From contig NZ_LGYZ01000001.1 of the NCBI RefSeq assembly GCF_001310275.1, forward strand, positions 1 through 64,000: a stretch of 64,000 bases of DNA, in the 5' to 3' direction. The notes under the pieces are model-generated. The model made no database searches, had not been told where the DNA came from, and saw only the letters and a list, made by a program, of their open reading frames with translations. How positions within the stretch are numbered: the first letter of the stretch is position 1; every line of letters begins with the position of its first letter. Origin of the DNA: Nocardia arizonensis. GTDB lineage: Bacteria > Actinomycetota > Actinomycetes > Mycobacteriales > Mycobacteriaceae. The position numbers were made by a program, and so were the translations under genes. Shown here one piece after another: positions 51,272 to 59,430 of this stretch.

Positions 51272-51703
51272 CTAGGCCGACCCGGAGTCGTTCGGAGGCG
51301 CGGCCTTCGGCGGCTCCGCGGTCGGCGATTCGGGGGCGGAGCCCGCGACGTCCGCTGCGGGGCCGGGGGCCGCGGAGTCGGCGGGTGTCGCCGGGGCGGC
51401 CTGCACCGGCCGTTGTGCGGATTCGGCTGCGGTCTGCGGGTTCTCGGCTGTGGGCGGGGCGCTGTCTCCGGCCTGCGGAGTTCCGGCGGATCCGGCGGGC
51501 GGCGCCTCGAAGGGAATGGTGTTGCCCGCGGCATCGCGTTCGCCCGCCGCGGCCTCGATGGCGGTGACGAGTTCGGCGACGCCGGACCAGGTGCGCGGGG
51601 GTTCGGCGTCGAAATTGCCGATCATGTACCAATCCTCGGTCTCGCGGTAGCGGACCTTGCCCTTGCCGGACTCGTCCACGGTGACGTCGAGCTCACCCGA
51701 CAT
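51272..51703 (-). CDS. Uncharacterised protein with Pro/Ala-rich C-terminal half
   Basis: 143 aa from ATG at 51703, set by GAGGAGGGG at good spacing. Residues 1-70 look folded (ELDVTVDESGKGKVRYRE, TEDWYMIGNFDAEPP, a WSGVAELVTAIEAA helix). Residues 71-143 are low-complexity Ala/Pro/Ser/Glu. No signal peptide, membrane segment or known domain. It lies downstream of the secreted HNH nuclease gene on the same strand (56 bp apart), so it could be its partner; that is only positional. Confidence 0.6.
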   Translation of the reverse strand: MSGELDVTVDESGKGKVRYRETEDWYMIGNFDAEPPRTWSGVAELVTAIEAAAGERDAAGNTIPFEAPPAGSAGTPQAGDSAPPTAENPQTAAESAQRPVQAAPATPADSAAPGPAADVAGSAPESPTAEPPKAAPPNDSGSA

Positions 51704-51759
51704 CGTCCCCTCCTCTTCGGTGAGGATCGATGTCTTCACGGTGAGCTCGACTATCTCGT

Positions 51760-52539
51760 TTATCTGAATTCTCCTCGGCCGGCGCAGTCGTCGACCGCCG
51801 CCTTCAGTGCGGTACGCTCCGCGGGGTCGACATTCAGCGCGTATTTTACTTTGACCGTAACGTAGCGTTCGAGATAGACACACCGGAACTTGCCCGGCGG
51901 CAAATAGTTGGCGACGTCCTGGTCACCCTTGGAGCGATTCGCCGACGGGTCCGACGCCTCCAGGTTGAGCGCGTCGTTGGCGATGCGGCGGCGGGTGTCC
52001 TCGTCGAGTTTGCCCGCGCCCGAACGCCACGCCTCGGCGAGGGCGACGATGTGCTCGGCGTCCACACCCTGCGAATCGGTGATGAACTTGTACGGCTTGA
52101 GCCGGCCGGTCTTGGCGTCGAGGAATCCGTACTGGTCCTGCCAGCCGCCGCCGTTGCCCACCTTCAGGTCACAGGTCTTGGGGTCGAGGGTGACCGGGCC
52201 GGTGGCGTCGCGCAGCATCATCACCTCGCGGGTGGTGCACTTGCCGTACTGCGCGTATTCCGTGCCGAATCCGTGTTCGGGCTTGTTGGTGTCCCAGTGC
52301 GGGAACTTCTCTCGGCTGTAGCCGGACATCGACGCCTCGGGCGCGTCGAGGAGTTTGTCGATCTGTGCCCGGATCTCCGTGGCCGACATCGTCGTACTCG
52401 CCGAGACCGGGCCCTTGCCGTTCACCGCCGCCGCTGGTTCGTCGACCTTGTCGCACGCGGTCGACATCACTGCCGCCAGGCAGATCGGGGCGCACACCGC
52501 GAAAGCCCTACGCGCGGCGCGGGAGGAAAACCATTTCAC
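51760..52539 (-). CDS. Exported HNH (DUF1524-type) nuclease
   Basis: 259 aa from GTG at 52539, with GGAG at good spacing; the open frame extends further upstream but without a better start. A signal peptide ends near MSTAC, an imperfect lipobox, so it is secreted or membrane-tethered. The C-terminal half has the HNH core: VDAEHIVALAEAW (catalytic His), then NDALNLEASDPSANRSKGDQD with the metal-binding Asn, and YLPP. Such exported nucleases may digest DNA for nutrients or act against competitors. The gene is monocistronic or paired with the downstream 143-aa gene. Confidence 0.8.
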   Translation of the reverse strand: MKWFSSRAARRAFAVCAPICLAAVMSTACDKVDEPAAAVNGKGPVSASTTMSATEIRAQIDKLLDAPEASMSGYSREKFPHWDTNKPEHGFGTEYAQYGKCTTREVMMLRDATGPVTLDPKTCDLKVGNGGGWQDQYGFLDAKTGRLKPYKFITDSQGVDAEHIVALAEAWRSGAGKLDEDTRRRIANDALNLEASDPSANRSKGDQDVANYLPPGKFRCVYLERYVTVKVKYALNVDPAERTALKAAVDDCAGRGEFR

Positions 52540-52779
52540 TACGAACACTCCATCGAACAGGACCGCAACCATGCCGCGCACCCCACGATGCGTCAGAAAT
52601 GCTGCACTCAACCAGGTACCGCGGCGTCAAGCTACATGGACACGGGCGGAGGTAATGGCCGCACCACGTATGAGATTCAGCACAATCGCGGTGATCCCAA
52701 TTGTGGGGCAAGGCGACTCGGAGCGAAAGTCCGGCGAAATCCGAGCGCCCCCGAGCCGCCGTGGCCGCGTCGACGGTGA

Positions 52780-53322
52780 TCAGGCGAGACGGTGTTCGGC
52801 GACGGTGGTGCGCAGAACGGTGCCGTTGAGTTCGAGGAAGAGTTCGCCCTCGGTGACCGACAGGGTGACCGCGTTGCGGCGATCCACCGCCTCGGCCGCG
52901 TCGGCGACGACTTGGCGATCGAAGGAGTACAGCGGGATCTCCTCGGCGCGGTGGATACGTTTGCCCGCGAGTTGGGCCAGCACTCTCGTCGGATCGCGAT
53001 GGGTGTAGATCGCGGTGCGTTCGGCGAGTTTGCTGCCGCGGTGCACCCGCTCGGCATCCGGCGCGCCGACCTCGATCCAGGCGGTGACGCGCCCGGTGGC
53101 GTCGCGCGCCAGTACCGCGGGCTCGTCGGTGGAGGAGACCCCGCCCTCGCTGAAGGCGATGCCGTCGCGGTACTCGAGGCAATAGGCCAGCAGTCGCGTG
53201 ACCATGAACTCCGCCGTCTCGGACGGGTGGCGGGCCAGGCGCAGCGACAGATCCTCGTAGACGCCGCGATCGATATCGGCCACCTGGACGGTGAATGTGT
53301 GCACGGTCGCGCTGAGAGCCAT
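52780..53322 (-). CDS. YaeQ family protein
   Basis: 180 aa, ATG start. YaeQ proteins have a PD-(D/E)XK nuclease-like fold without proven activity. Matching segments are VHTFTVQVADIDRGVYEDLSLRLARHPSET, MVTRLLAYCLEYRDGIAFSEGG, AWIEVGAP and IHRAEEIPLYSF, in the family order and at the normal length. It is separated from the HNH nuclease start by 240 bp in which nothing else was found. Confidence 0.9.
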   Translation of the reverse strand: MALSATVHTFTVQVADIDRGVYEDLSLRLARHPSETAEFMVTRLLAYCLEYRDGIAFSEGGVSSTDEPAVLARDATGRVTAWIEVGAPDAERVHRGSKLAERTAIYTHRDPTRVLAQLAGKRIHRAEEIPLYSFDRQVVADAAEAVDRRNAVTLSVTEGELFLELNGTVLRTTVAEHRLA

Positions 53323-53437
53323 GGTGCGGCAGCGTAGCGCCCGGGTGATCGCCTACCCGAGCGGGTCCGTCGACGCGTGACCGTTGCCGAGCCATTGCGC
53401 GGTGGGCGCCGACAGGGCCAAGACGGTGCCGCGGTGC

Positions 53438-54448
53438 TCAGGCCATCCCGTGGGCGATCAGGCTGTGGGCGCAGTCCACGACGGTGTCGGCGGCGGGGCG
53501 GGCACGCCAGCCGAGGATGGCCCGCGCCTTGGCGGTGCTGTGACGGTCGCGTCTTCCCAGTGACGGGAGCAGCTCGCGTAGTCGGGGATCGCGTCCGGCG
53601 GCGAGGCGGACGAGGAAGTCGGGGGCCGGGCGCGTGGAGATGCCGCGGTCCGGCAGGTCACGGCGCAGGGCGCGGGCGATGTCGCGCGTCCAGACGAATT
53701 CGCCGGTGCCAAGGAAGCGCTGGCCCGCCGCCGACGGCGATTCCAAGGCGCGGATGTGCAGGTCCGCGAGGTCACGCACGTCGACGATCTCGAGGCCGAC
53801 GCGCGGCACCCATGGCATCGTGCCCTCGAGCATGCGCGCGACGATGGACACCGAGCCCGTCGTGTCCGGCGAGAGGATCGGTCCGAAGACCGCGCCAGGC
53901 AGGACGGTGGTGAGTTCGGGCGCTTCCGGCGTCTCGGCGACGTGGTTCCAGGCGGCCTTCTCCGCCAATGTCTTGGCGCGGCGGTAGGGAATGATGCTCG
54001 GATCGTCAGGATCGGTCCACAGGGTCTCGTCGGTGATGTCGTCCACCGTGCAGGAGGAGTGGCTGGCCGCGTTGGCGGCGGAGGTCATGACCACGCGGCG
54101 CACCTTCGCCTCGGTCGCGGCGCGCAGCACGCGCAGCGAGCCGTCGACGGCGGTGCTGATGAGCGTGCGCGCGCCGCCGTCGGTTGGCTCGAGTTGCGCG
54201 GCGACGTGCAGGACGTGGTCGACGCCTTCCATCGCCTCGGACCAGTTCCGGTCGGACAGCAGGTCGGCGCGGGCGAATTCCAGGCGGCCGGTGTCGCCCG
54301 CGACCGGGGCGACCGCGGCGCGCACCGCCTCCGCGCGACCGAGGTCGCGCACGGTGGCGCGGACCCGGTATCCCCTGCGCAGCAGTTCGGCGACACACCA
54401 GCCGCCGATATAGCCGGTGCCACCGGTGACGAGTACGAGATCGCTCAT
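53438..54448 (-). CDS. NAD(P)-dependent extended SDR (dihydroflavonol reductase-like)
   Basis: 336 aa. Extended short-chain dehydrogenase: LVTGGTGYIGGWCVAELL (TGGxGxxG), VLHVAAQLEP, VVMTSAAN for the catalytic Ser region, and YRRAKTLAEKAAW giving Tyr-xxx-Lys. It resembles dihydroflavonol-4-reductase-like epimerases. Substrate unknown. It is divergent from a TetR gene, with a perfect 20-bp palindrome between, so it is the probable target of that regulator. Confidence 0.88.
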   Translation of the reverse strand: MSDLVLVTGGTGYIGGWCVAELLRRGYRVRATVRDLGRAEAVRAAVAPVAGDTGRLEFARADLLSDRNWSEAMEGVDHVLHVAAQLEPTDGGARTLISTAVDGSLRVLRAATEAKVRRVVMTSAANAASHSSCTVDDITDETLWTDPDDPSIIPYRRAKTLAEKAAWNHVAETPEAPELTTVLPGAVFGPILSPDTTGSVSIVARMLEGTMPWVPRVGLEIVDVRDLADLHIRALESPSAAGQRFLGTGEFVWTRDIARALRRDLPDRGISTRPAPDFLVRLAAGRDPRLRELLPSLGRRDRHSTAKARAILGWRARPAADTVVDCAHSLIAHGMA

Positions 54449-54481
54449 GCCATGCCCTCCGGTACTGTGTGTGCCGAACGT

Positions 54482-54501
54482 AAGCGGAGAAGTCTCCGCT
54501 T
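54482..54501. promoter_or_regulatory. 20-bp perfect palindrome between SDR and TetR genes
   Basis: AAGCGGAGA (54482-54490) and TCTCCGCTT (54493-54501) are perfect inverted half-sites with a 2-nt centre. A further half-site TCTCCGCT recurs near 54524. It sits between the divergent starts at 54448 and 54550, the expected place for a TetR operator controlling both genes. Confidence 0.75.
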
Positions 54502-54549
54502 GGTTCGCACGTTACCGGGGCCTCTCCGCTGAACAAGGAATGACACGGC

Positions 54550-55152
54550 ATGAGTCCACGACAGACCCGCTCCGATGCCAAGCGCAATCGGGAACACCTG
54601 CTGGCTGTCGCACGCGACGCGCTCGCCGAGGACGCGGCGACCTCGATGAACGCCATCGCCAAGCGCGCGGGCGTTGGCAGCGGCACCCTCTACCGGCACT
54701 TCCCCAGCCGGGAGGCGCTGGTCATCGAGCTCTACCGCGCCGAGATCGCGGCGCTCGTCGACTTGGCCCCCCGCCTGCTCGAACAGCACGACGCCCTGAC
54801 GGCGCTGCGCCGGTGGCTCGACGAGGTCCGTCGGTACGCCACGCTCGAATGCGGTGTGGCCGAAGTAGTGCACGCCGCCGTCGACAAGGGAGTCGAGGAT
54901 CCGGCCTACGCGCCCTTCGTCGGCGCCGTCGACACGCTGCTGCGCGCGGGCGCCGCGGCGGGTGTCCTCAAGCCCGATCTCGATCCGGAGGATGTACTCC
55001 TGCAATTGAGTGTGCTGTGGCGCATCGATCCCGCCGTGGCCCCCGACCGTCCGGCCCGCGTCCTCGCCCTGGTCGTCGACGGCCTGCGGCGCTGTGAGCG
55101 CGTGCGCCCGATCGCGCCCGCGCGGGGGAATGTCGACAGCGCGCGGCTGTGA
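54550..55152 (+). CDS. TetR-family transcriptional regulator
   Basis: 200 aa from ATG at 54550. N-terminal HTH: REHLLAVARDALAEDAATSMNAIAKRAGVGSGTLYRHFPSREAL, a textbook TetR pattern. The C-terminal domain is helical and matches the SBP-like/TetR_C families loosely. It is divergent from the extended SDR gene across a palindromic operator, so it likely represses that gene and itself. Confidence 0.9.
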   Translation: MSPRQTRSDAKRNREHLLAVARDALAEDAATSMNAIAKRAGVGSGTLYRHFPSREALVIELYRAEIAALVDLAPRLLEQHDALTALRRWLDEVRRYATLECGVAEVVHAAVDKGVEDPAYAPFVGAVDTLLRAGAAAGVLKPDLDPEDVLLQLSVLWRIDPAVAPDRPARVLALVVDGLRRCERVRPIAPARGNVDSARL

Positions 55153-55517
55153 GAATCCGCGCACCGTTGGGGGCGGTTGTGGATGAACCCCGGTGCGCAC
55201 CGCGTCGTGAACGGGGGTGACAATCCGGATAGCGAATCCCGAACATTTCGTCCGCTTTTATTTCGTGAAAGTCCTTGTGGGTCAACAGGAGGTCGACCCG
55301 TCGGTTCGGTTCGGGCCAGCGGGTGGGCGAATTACTCACTCTTAGCCCTTTGTTCGTGGGTTGAGGGCTGGTACGCGGGGGGTGGGGTGGCGCACGCTCG
55401 TAGGACACTCGGAAATGACGGGCAGGACCGCTCGGGTCGGGGCTCGGATGCGTGCGATCGCGTTCGGGTCCGGGCGGTTCGGCGCCGGGGCGCATTCGAC
55501 TGATGCAGGGGAGACTG
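55153..55517. other. Gene-free stretch upstream of the DUF4254 leader peptide
   Basis: 365 bp after the TetR gene. It contains a relatively A+T-rich patch near 55250-55280, unusual for this genome and a plausible promoter area. No convincing gene, RNA or hairpin was seen. Open frames crossing it lack ribosome-binding sites. Confidence 0.5.
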
Positions 55518-55565
55518 ATGTTGTCGAAGGACAGCGGTCGCGGCTCGAGGGATCGGGAGTCGTAG
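55518..55565 (+). CDS. Fifteen-codon leader peptide overlapping the DUF4254 start
   Basis: ATG at 55518 follows GGGGAG and reads MLSKDSGRGSRDRES, then TAG at 55563-55565. The last G of the stop is the first base of the GTG start of the DUF4254 gene (TAGTG). That geometry is typical of translational coupling. The downstream gene also has its own GGGAG. It may be a coincidental upstream frame; an additional in-frame ATG exists at 55503. Confidence 0.4.
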   Translation: MLSKDSGRGSRDRES

Positions 55566-56026
55566 TGGAACAGTGTGTTTCGCACTATCGAGCCGTGCGC
55601 AAGGGGGCGCTGCCGGACTGCTACGCGGTGCTGGCGGCATTCCGTGCCACCGACACCGACCGGCGGCACGGCCATTTCGTCCTGCGCTGCGCGTATATGC
55701 TGGCGCGGCTGCATCGAATCCGACTGGTGAGCAGCGGATCCGAGCGCGTCGACGCGCGGCGGGCCGAACTGATCGAGGCCATCGACCGGTGGATCGGGAC
55801 GCATGTGCCCGCGCCGCCGCGAGTCTGTGTCCCCGGCGTGCGCCCGGGGATCGCGGTGGACGAATTGGCCTGCGCCTACGTGCGCGCCGAAGCGGTGCTC
55901 AACTCCGAGTACACGCGCGACGAACTCCATCACGCGTGGTCGCGGGTCGGCTATCTCGCGGCCCAGTGGTCGGATCTGGTCGCCGCGGTGGTCGACGGCC
56001 AACCGACTCCGCCGCGCGCGGTGTGA
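55565..56026 (+). CDS. DUF4254-like protein
   Basis: 153 aa from GTG at 55565, with GGGAG 5 nt upstream. Family features visible from residue about 30 on are FVLRCAYMLARLHRIR, RRAELIEAIDRWIGTHVP, VDELACAYVRAEAVL and HHAWSRVGYLAAQWSDLVAAV, the pattern of DUF4254 proteins common in Nocardia. It is helical, with no membrane segments or signal peptide. Function unknown. The next gene (NYN domain) starts 163 bp later on the same strand. Confidence 0.75.
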   Translation: MEQCVSHYRAVRKGALPDCYAVLAAFRATDTDRRHGHFVLRCAYMLARLHRIRLVSSGSERVDARRAELIEAIDRWIGTHVPAPPRVCVPGVRPGIAVDELACAYVRAEAVLNSEYTRDELHHAWSRVGYLAAQWSDLVAAVVDGQPTPPRAV

Positions 56027-56189
56027 CGCCGCGCCGCACCGTCACCGCGCCGTATTCGACTGTGGGCAAATAGATCACGGTGAAGGCGCGAGTCGGCGGT
56101 TCGGCGCGCCATCGCGAACGGCGATGACGACGACACGACCGGCGACCATTCGGCGCGCGTACGGCGGTGCGAGGGCGCACACTGTTGCG

Positions 56190-56585
56190 ATGGCGACGCG
56201 TGCTGGACGACTGCTGGTGGTGGACGCCGCGAATGTCGTCGGCTCCCGCCCGGACGGCTGGTGGCACGATCGCGCCGGAGCGGCCCGGCGACTGCTCGAC
56301 GACATGATCGAACTCGAGTTCCCGGACGAGGTCGTCGTGGTCCTGGAGGGTGCGGCCACCGTCGCCGCCGAGGACGCTCCGCGGCGCGTCGGAATGCGGG
56401 TGGTGGCCGCGCCCGGCTCGGGTGACGACGCGATCGTCGACGTGGTCGACGAGGCCGCGCGCTCGGGTGTCGGCCCCATCACGGTGGTCACCGCGGATCG
56501 GGGACTGCGGGCGCGCGTCGAGGAACTCGGCGCCGAGACGGTCGGCCCGCGGTGGCTGCTGGAGCGAATCGACGCGCGGCGGTGA
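56190..56585 (+). CDS. NYN/PIN-like domain protein (YacP-type RNase family)
   Basis: 131 aa from ATG at 56190. LLVVDAANVVGSRPDGWW carries the first acidic residue of the NYN fold; GDDAIVDVVDEA and ITVVTADRGLRARVEELGAE supply the rest of the metal site. Similar actinobacterial proteins are labelled NTP pyrophosphohydrolase, which the motifs do not support; an RNA nuclease is more likely. Function in the cell unknown. Confidence 0.75.
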   Translation: MATRAGRLLVVDAANVVGSRPDGWWHDRAGAARRLLDDMIELEFPDEVVVVLEGAATVAAEDAPRRVGMRVVAAPGSGDDAIVDVVDEAARSGVGPITVVTADRGLRARVEELGAETVGPRWLLERIDARR

Positions 56586-56616
56586 CGAGAGAGGCGGTGA
56601 CGGGGAGCGGCGGTGA

Positions 56617-57288
56617 TCAGCTGTCGGCGGGCGGTTCCTCGCGTTCCTGTGCGGTCGGCGGTACGCCGGTGTCGAGGAAGCGGATGAGCCGGTCGATTCG
56701 GTCGGTGTGATCGACGCAGCGTCGCAGGTGATCGCCGACCATCGCGAGATCGATGGCGGCGTCGGTGGACTGGGCCGGTTCGGCCTCGGCGAGCGCGGTG
56801 CGCAACTCGCGCTGGAGTCCGGCCGCCTCGCCCGCGGCAGGCCCGTGTTTGTCGATGTCGTATCCGCTCGCGACGGCCCGACCGGCGACGGCGGTGCGGT
56901 GGGCGGCGAGACGGCCCATGCCGGCGAGGATGTCGAGGATGGATCGCGGGCCGATGTGGTCGGGGTGGCTGCGGTAGATCCGGTCGGCGACCCGGCTGGA
57001 CAGCGACCCGATATGGGACAGTTCGCTCGCGATCTGAATGGCTGTCACGACGTGACGCAGATCGCGAGCGACGGGGGCCTGTAGGGCGAGCAGCACCACG
57101 CCCCGTGCCTCGCAGGCGCCGAACATCATCTGTAGTTGTTCGTCGAGCGCGAATACCTCGTAGGTGGCCCTGAGGTCGGCGTCGACGAGGGCATCGACCA
57201 CGCGCTCTCCGGCGTCGTGGGCGATTCGGCACATCAGCGTCAAATCATTCGTCAACGCGATGAGCTCGTGAGTGAACTGGGTCCGCAC
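56617..57288 (-). CDS. PhoU-family phosphate signalling protein
   Basis: 223 aa from GTG at 57288, the point where the PhoU-like start VRTQFTHEL begins. It has the two-repeat three-helix bundle of PhoU: MCRIAHDAGERVVDAL, ALDEQLQMMF, QAPVARDLRHVVTAIQIASELSHIG, and HLRRCVDHTDRI in the second repeat. Acidic metal-binding residues characteristic of the family are present but diverged. PhoU proteins dampen Pho-regulon signalling by PstSCAB/PhoR; no pst or phoR genes are in the window, so this may be an auxiliary PhoU. Confidence 0.8.
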   Translation of the reverse strand: MRTQFTHELIALTNDLTLMCRIAHDAGERVVDALVDADLRATYEVFALDEQLQMMFGACEARGVVLLALQAPVARDLRHVVTAIQIASELSHIGSLSSRVADRIYRSHPDHIGPRSILDILAGMGRLAAHRTAVAGRAVASGYDIDKHGPAAGEAAGLQRELRTALAEAEPAQSTDAAIDLAMVGDHLRRCVDHTDRIDRLIRFLDTGVPPTAQEREEPPADS

Positions 57289-57388
57289 GCGCAAATTCTC
57301 TCCTATGCCGCCCGGGTCGAGAACACGAATCTCGTCCCGGATCGGAACGCGCAGGCAGGCAAGGCCGTATTCGGGCAGGATCGATGCC

Positions 57389-58192
57389 GTGAAGCGTGAT
57401 GTCTCGGCGCACCTCGAGGTGGCGATCTCCGCACCGGCCACCCTCGAGTTCCAGATCGCCGTCGCCAGACAGCCGGGAATCGAGGTGAGCGAATCGCTGG
57501 TGTTCGACCTGGACGGAGTATGGCTCACGCCCCTCGAGATCGCCGGACCGCACGGCACCCGCATCCACCGATTCGACGCCGGACCGGGGACTCTGCGCGT
57601 GGACTACCGTGCGACGGTCTTCGGCGTCGCGCACGAGGATCCGGCCTCCGATTACGATCTCGCGCTGTACCGGCGGCCGAGTCGATATGCCGAATCCGAT
57701 AGGTTCCATGTCTTCGCCGCCGCCGAATTCAGCGGTGGCGCATCGGAATACGAGCTCGCGGCGGAGGTGTCGGCCTGGGTGTCGCGGCGACTGCGATACG
57801 CCGTCGGCAGTAGCCGCCACACCGACGGCGCGGTGCAGACACTGCTGTCCGGCGCCGGGGTGTGCCGGGATTTCACGCATCTGACCGTGGCGTTGCTGCG
57901 GGCGGTGAAGGTGCCCGCCCGGGTGGTGGCGGCCTATGCCCCCGGATGCTGCCCGATGGATTTCCACGCGGTGGTCGAGGCGTATGTCGACGGTGGCTGG
58001 CGGGTGTTCGACGCCACCGGTCTGGCGCCGCGTTCGACCCTGGTCCGCATCGCGACCGGCCGCGATGCCTCCGACACCGCGTTCCTGGACAATCACGGCG
58101 GCGAGATATACGTGAACACCCTGTGGGTCAACGCCTTCGTGGAGGGACCGCTGCCCTACGACGACCGCTCGACCCCGGTGCGGCTCGGTTAG
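57389..58192 (+). CDS. Transglutaminase-like cysteine protease-fold protein
   Basis: 267 aa from GTG at 57389, divergent from the PhoU-like gene (100 bp apart). The N-terminal half is the beta-sandwich domain often found in bacterial transglutaminase-like proteins (LRVDYRATVFG). The C-terminal domain has a complete triad: Cys159 in GVCRDFTHL, His193 in DFHAVVEAY and Asp208 in WRVFDATG. No signal peptide or membrane helix, so a cytoplasmic protease, amidase or cross-linking enzyme is possible. Substrate unknown. Confidence 0.85.
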   Translation: MKRDVSAHLEVAISAPATLEFQIAVARQPGIEVSESLVFDLDGVWLTPLEIAGPHGTRIHRFDAGPGTLRVDYRATVFGVAHEDPASDYDLALYRRPSRYAESDRFHVFAAAEFSGGASEYELAAEVSAWVSRRLRYAVGSSRHTDGAVQTLLSGAGVCRDFTHLTVALLRAVKVPARVVAAYAPGCCPMDFHAVVEAYVDGGWRVFDATGLAPRSTLVRIATGRDASDTAFLDNHGGEIYVNTLWVNAFVEGPLPYDDRSTPVRLG

Positions 58193-58211
58193 CGCTGCCC
58201 TCGGGCGGCGC

Positions 58212-58595
58212 TCAGTTCTCGGGCTGTTTGTCGAGCACCTCGACCAGCTTCCAGCGCACCGGCGCCGCGTCGGCGGGCGGATTCGGCACCGGAATCTCTT
58301 GCACCGTCAGGTGATAGCGAAATCCCGGCTGGAAGTCGAAACCCTCGATGGTGGCGTAGAACAACTCCCACGAGGCGTTGGGGGAACGGCGGATCTGGAG
58401 GCATTCGCGTGGGGCCACACCGACGCAGCGCATGGTCCGCGGCGCGACTTCGACGGGAAAGCTCACGGCGGCGTTCGCGGGTTCGGGTGCGGCGGCGGTG
58501 TTTTCGGAGTTCCGGGCGGAGCATCCGGCGAGTGCGGGGAGCAGAGCGCAGGCGGCGACCGCCCGTCGGAATCGCGAAGGCATTTCCTCGATCAT
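58212..58595 (-). CDS. DUF4377-like lipoprotein
   Basis: 127 aa from ATG at 58595; ATG 58583 is possible but its GAGGAA is too close. The signal peptide ends in a clean lipobox (LAGCS), giving a surface lipoprotein. The mature domain contains VAPRECLQIRRSPNASWELFYATIEGF and a GFRYHLTVQEIPVPNPPADAAP ending close to VEVLDK, the DUF4377 pattern. Function unknown. Convergent with the transglutaminase-like gene (19 bp between stops). Confidence 0.8.
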   Translation of the reverse strand: MIEEMPSRFRRAVAACALLPALAGCSARNSENTAAAPEPANAAVSFPVEVAPRTMRCVGVAPRECLQIRRSPNASWELFYATIEGFDFQPGFRYHLTVQEIPVPNPPADAAPVRWKLVEVLDKQPEN

Positions 58596-58967
58596 ACCGA
58601 ACGAACCGGTGCGATCTTGATGTCCGATTTCTTGGGACGATGGTGTCGTGACCGTGTCCTGGCGCTCGGTCTCGGGCCGACCCGGATGGTGCTGTCGGCG
58701 ATCACCGTCGTGGTCGGCGCGCTGACCGTGGTGCCCGGTCGCGCGGCCCCTGTCGCAGGGTGGTGTGTATCTGGCCCTTTCTCCGCCTTCGTCATCCTTG
58801 CGGCCCGTCCACAGGGCCTCTACCTGTGGAAATGCCGGTCGGCTCGGGGGTGGGCCGGTTCGGATCGTTGGCTAATGGTGATCTTCGAGGGGGTGGGATT
58901 CGGGTAGCCTCCGAAAAGATCGAGTCTTCTGACAGTAGGTATGCCGGAGCTGCGAAGGCGGTATTCG
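58596..58967. other. Gap with one doubtful open frame
   Basis: 372 bp between a minus-strand lipoprotein gene and a plus-strand exported-protein gene, so it should hold two promoters. An open frame from ATG 58620 to 58907 (95 codons, one hydrophobic stretch) lacks a ribosome-binding site and family likeness and is not called as a gene. No RNA or repeat seen. Confidence 0.4.
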
Positions 58968-59393
58968 ATGATGGAATCCGGCGGCGGGTCCCCTCCCGGG
59001 AACGGCGCGCCCGAGAACAGCACGCGAATCCTGGCCGCCGTGGCCGCGGTCGCCGCGCTGATCGCCGTCGTGGTCGCGGTCGGATCGGTGCTGCGCACCG
59101 ACGATCAGGCCGATGGCGCTCCGGCCTCGACCGTGCCCGCCGCGCCGGTGTCGGCGCGCACGACCACGGTCCCCGGGCGGCCGACCGCGATTCCGCGGCC
59201 GACGCCGGTGCCCGCCTTCTCGGCGCCGAACACCTCGCCGTTGCCGACCCGGCCCGCTCACCGGGTGGGCGAGGACTGCATGACCGACGGCGTAACCGGT
59301 CGATGGGACGTGGTGACCGGCACCGGCTGGGTCTGTGTCCCGGTCGTCCCCAGCGCCGCGCCGTCGACGGTGCCGACTCAGGCAGGCCCCTGA
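58968..59393 (+). CDS. Single-pass exported protein with one Cys-pair module
   Basis: 141 aa from ATG at 58968, about 7 nt after AAGGCGG; ATG 58941 is an alternative. One transmembrane or signal-anchor helix (residues about 22-40, ILAAVAAVAALIAVVVAV), then a Pro/Thr-rich linker and near the C-terminus the module GEDCMTDGVTGRWDVV followed by WVC. The pattern GxDCxxxGxxGxWx(n)WxC recurs twice in the next gene, so the two are tandem paralogues. Probably extracytoplasmic with a disulfide. No database family recognised. Confidence 0.7.
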   Translation: MMESGGGSPPGNGAPENSTRILAAVAAVAALIAVVVAVGSVLRTDDQADGAPASTVPAAPVSARTTTVPGRPTAIPRPTPVPAFSAPNTSPLPTRPAHRVGEDCMTDGVTGRWDVVTGTGWVCVPVVPSAAPSTVPTQAGP

Positions 59394-59430
59394 CTCCGTA
59401 GTTCCCTGCGAAGGTGAAGGCGGTGCGAAA

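Noticed and set aside
51272..51883. Longer form of the 143-aa gene starting upstream of 51703
   Set aside because: The extra 60 codons would run through the 3' end of the HNH nuclease gene and have no ribosome-binding site, while ATG 51703 has GAGGAGGGG.
58620..58907. A 95-codon frame with a hydrophobic stretch
   Set aside because: No ribosome-binding site and no family resemblance; probably chance.
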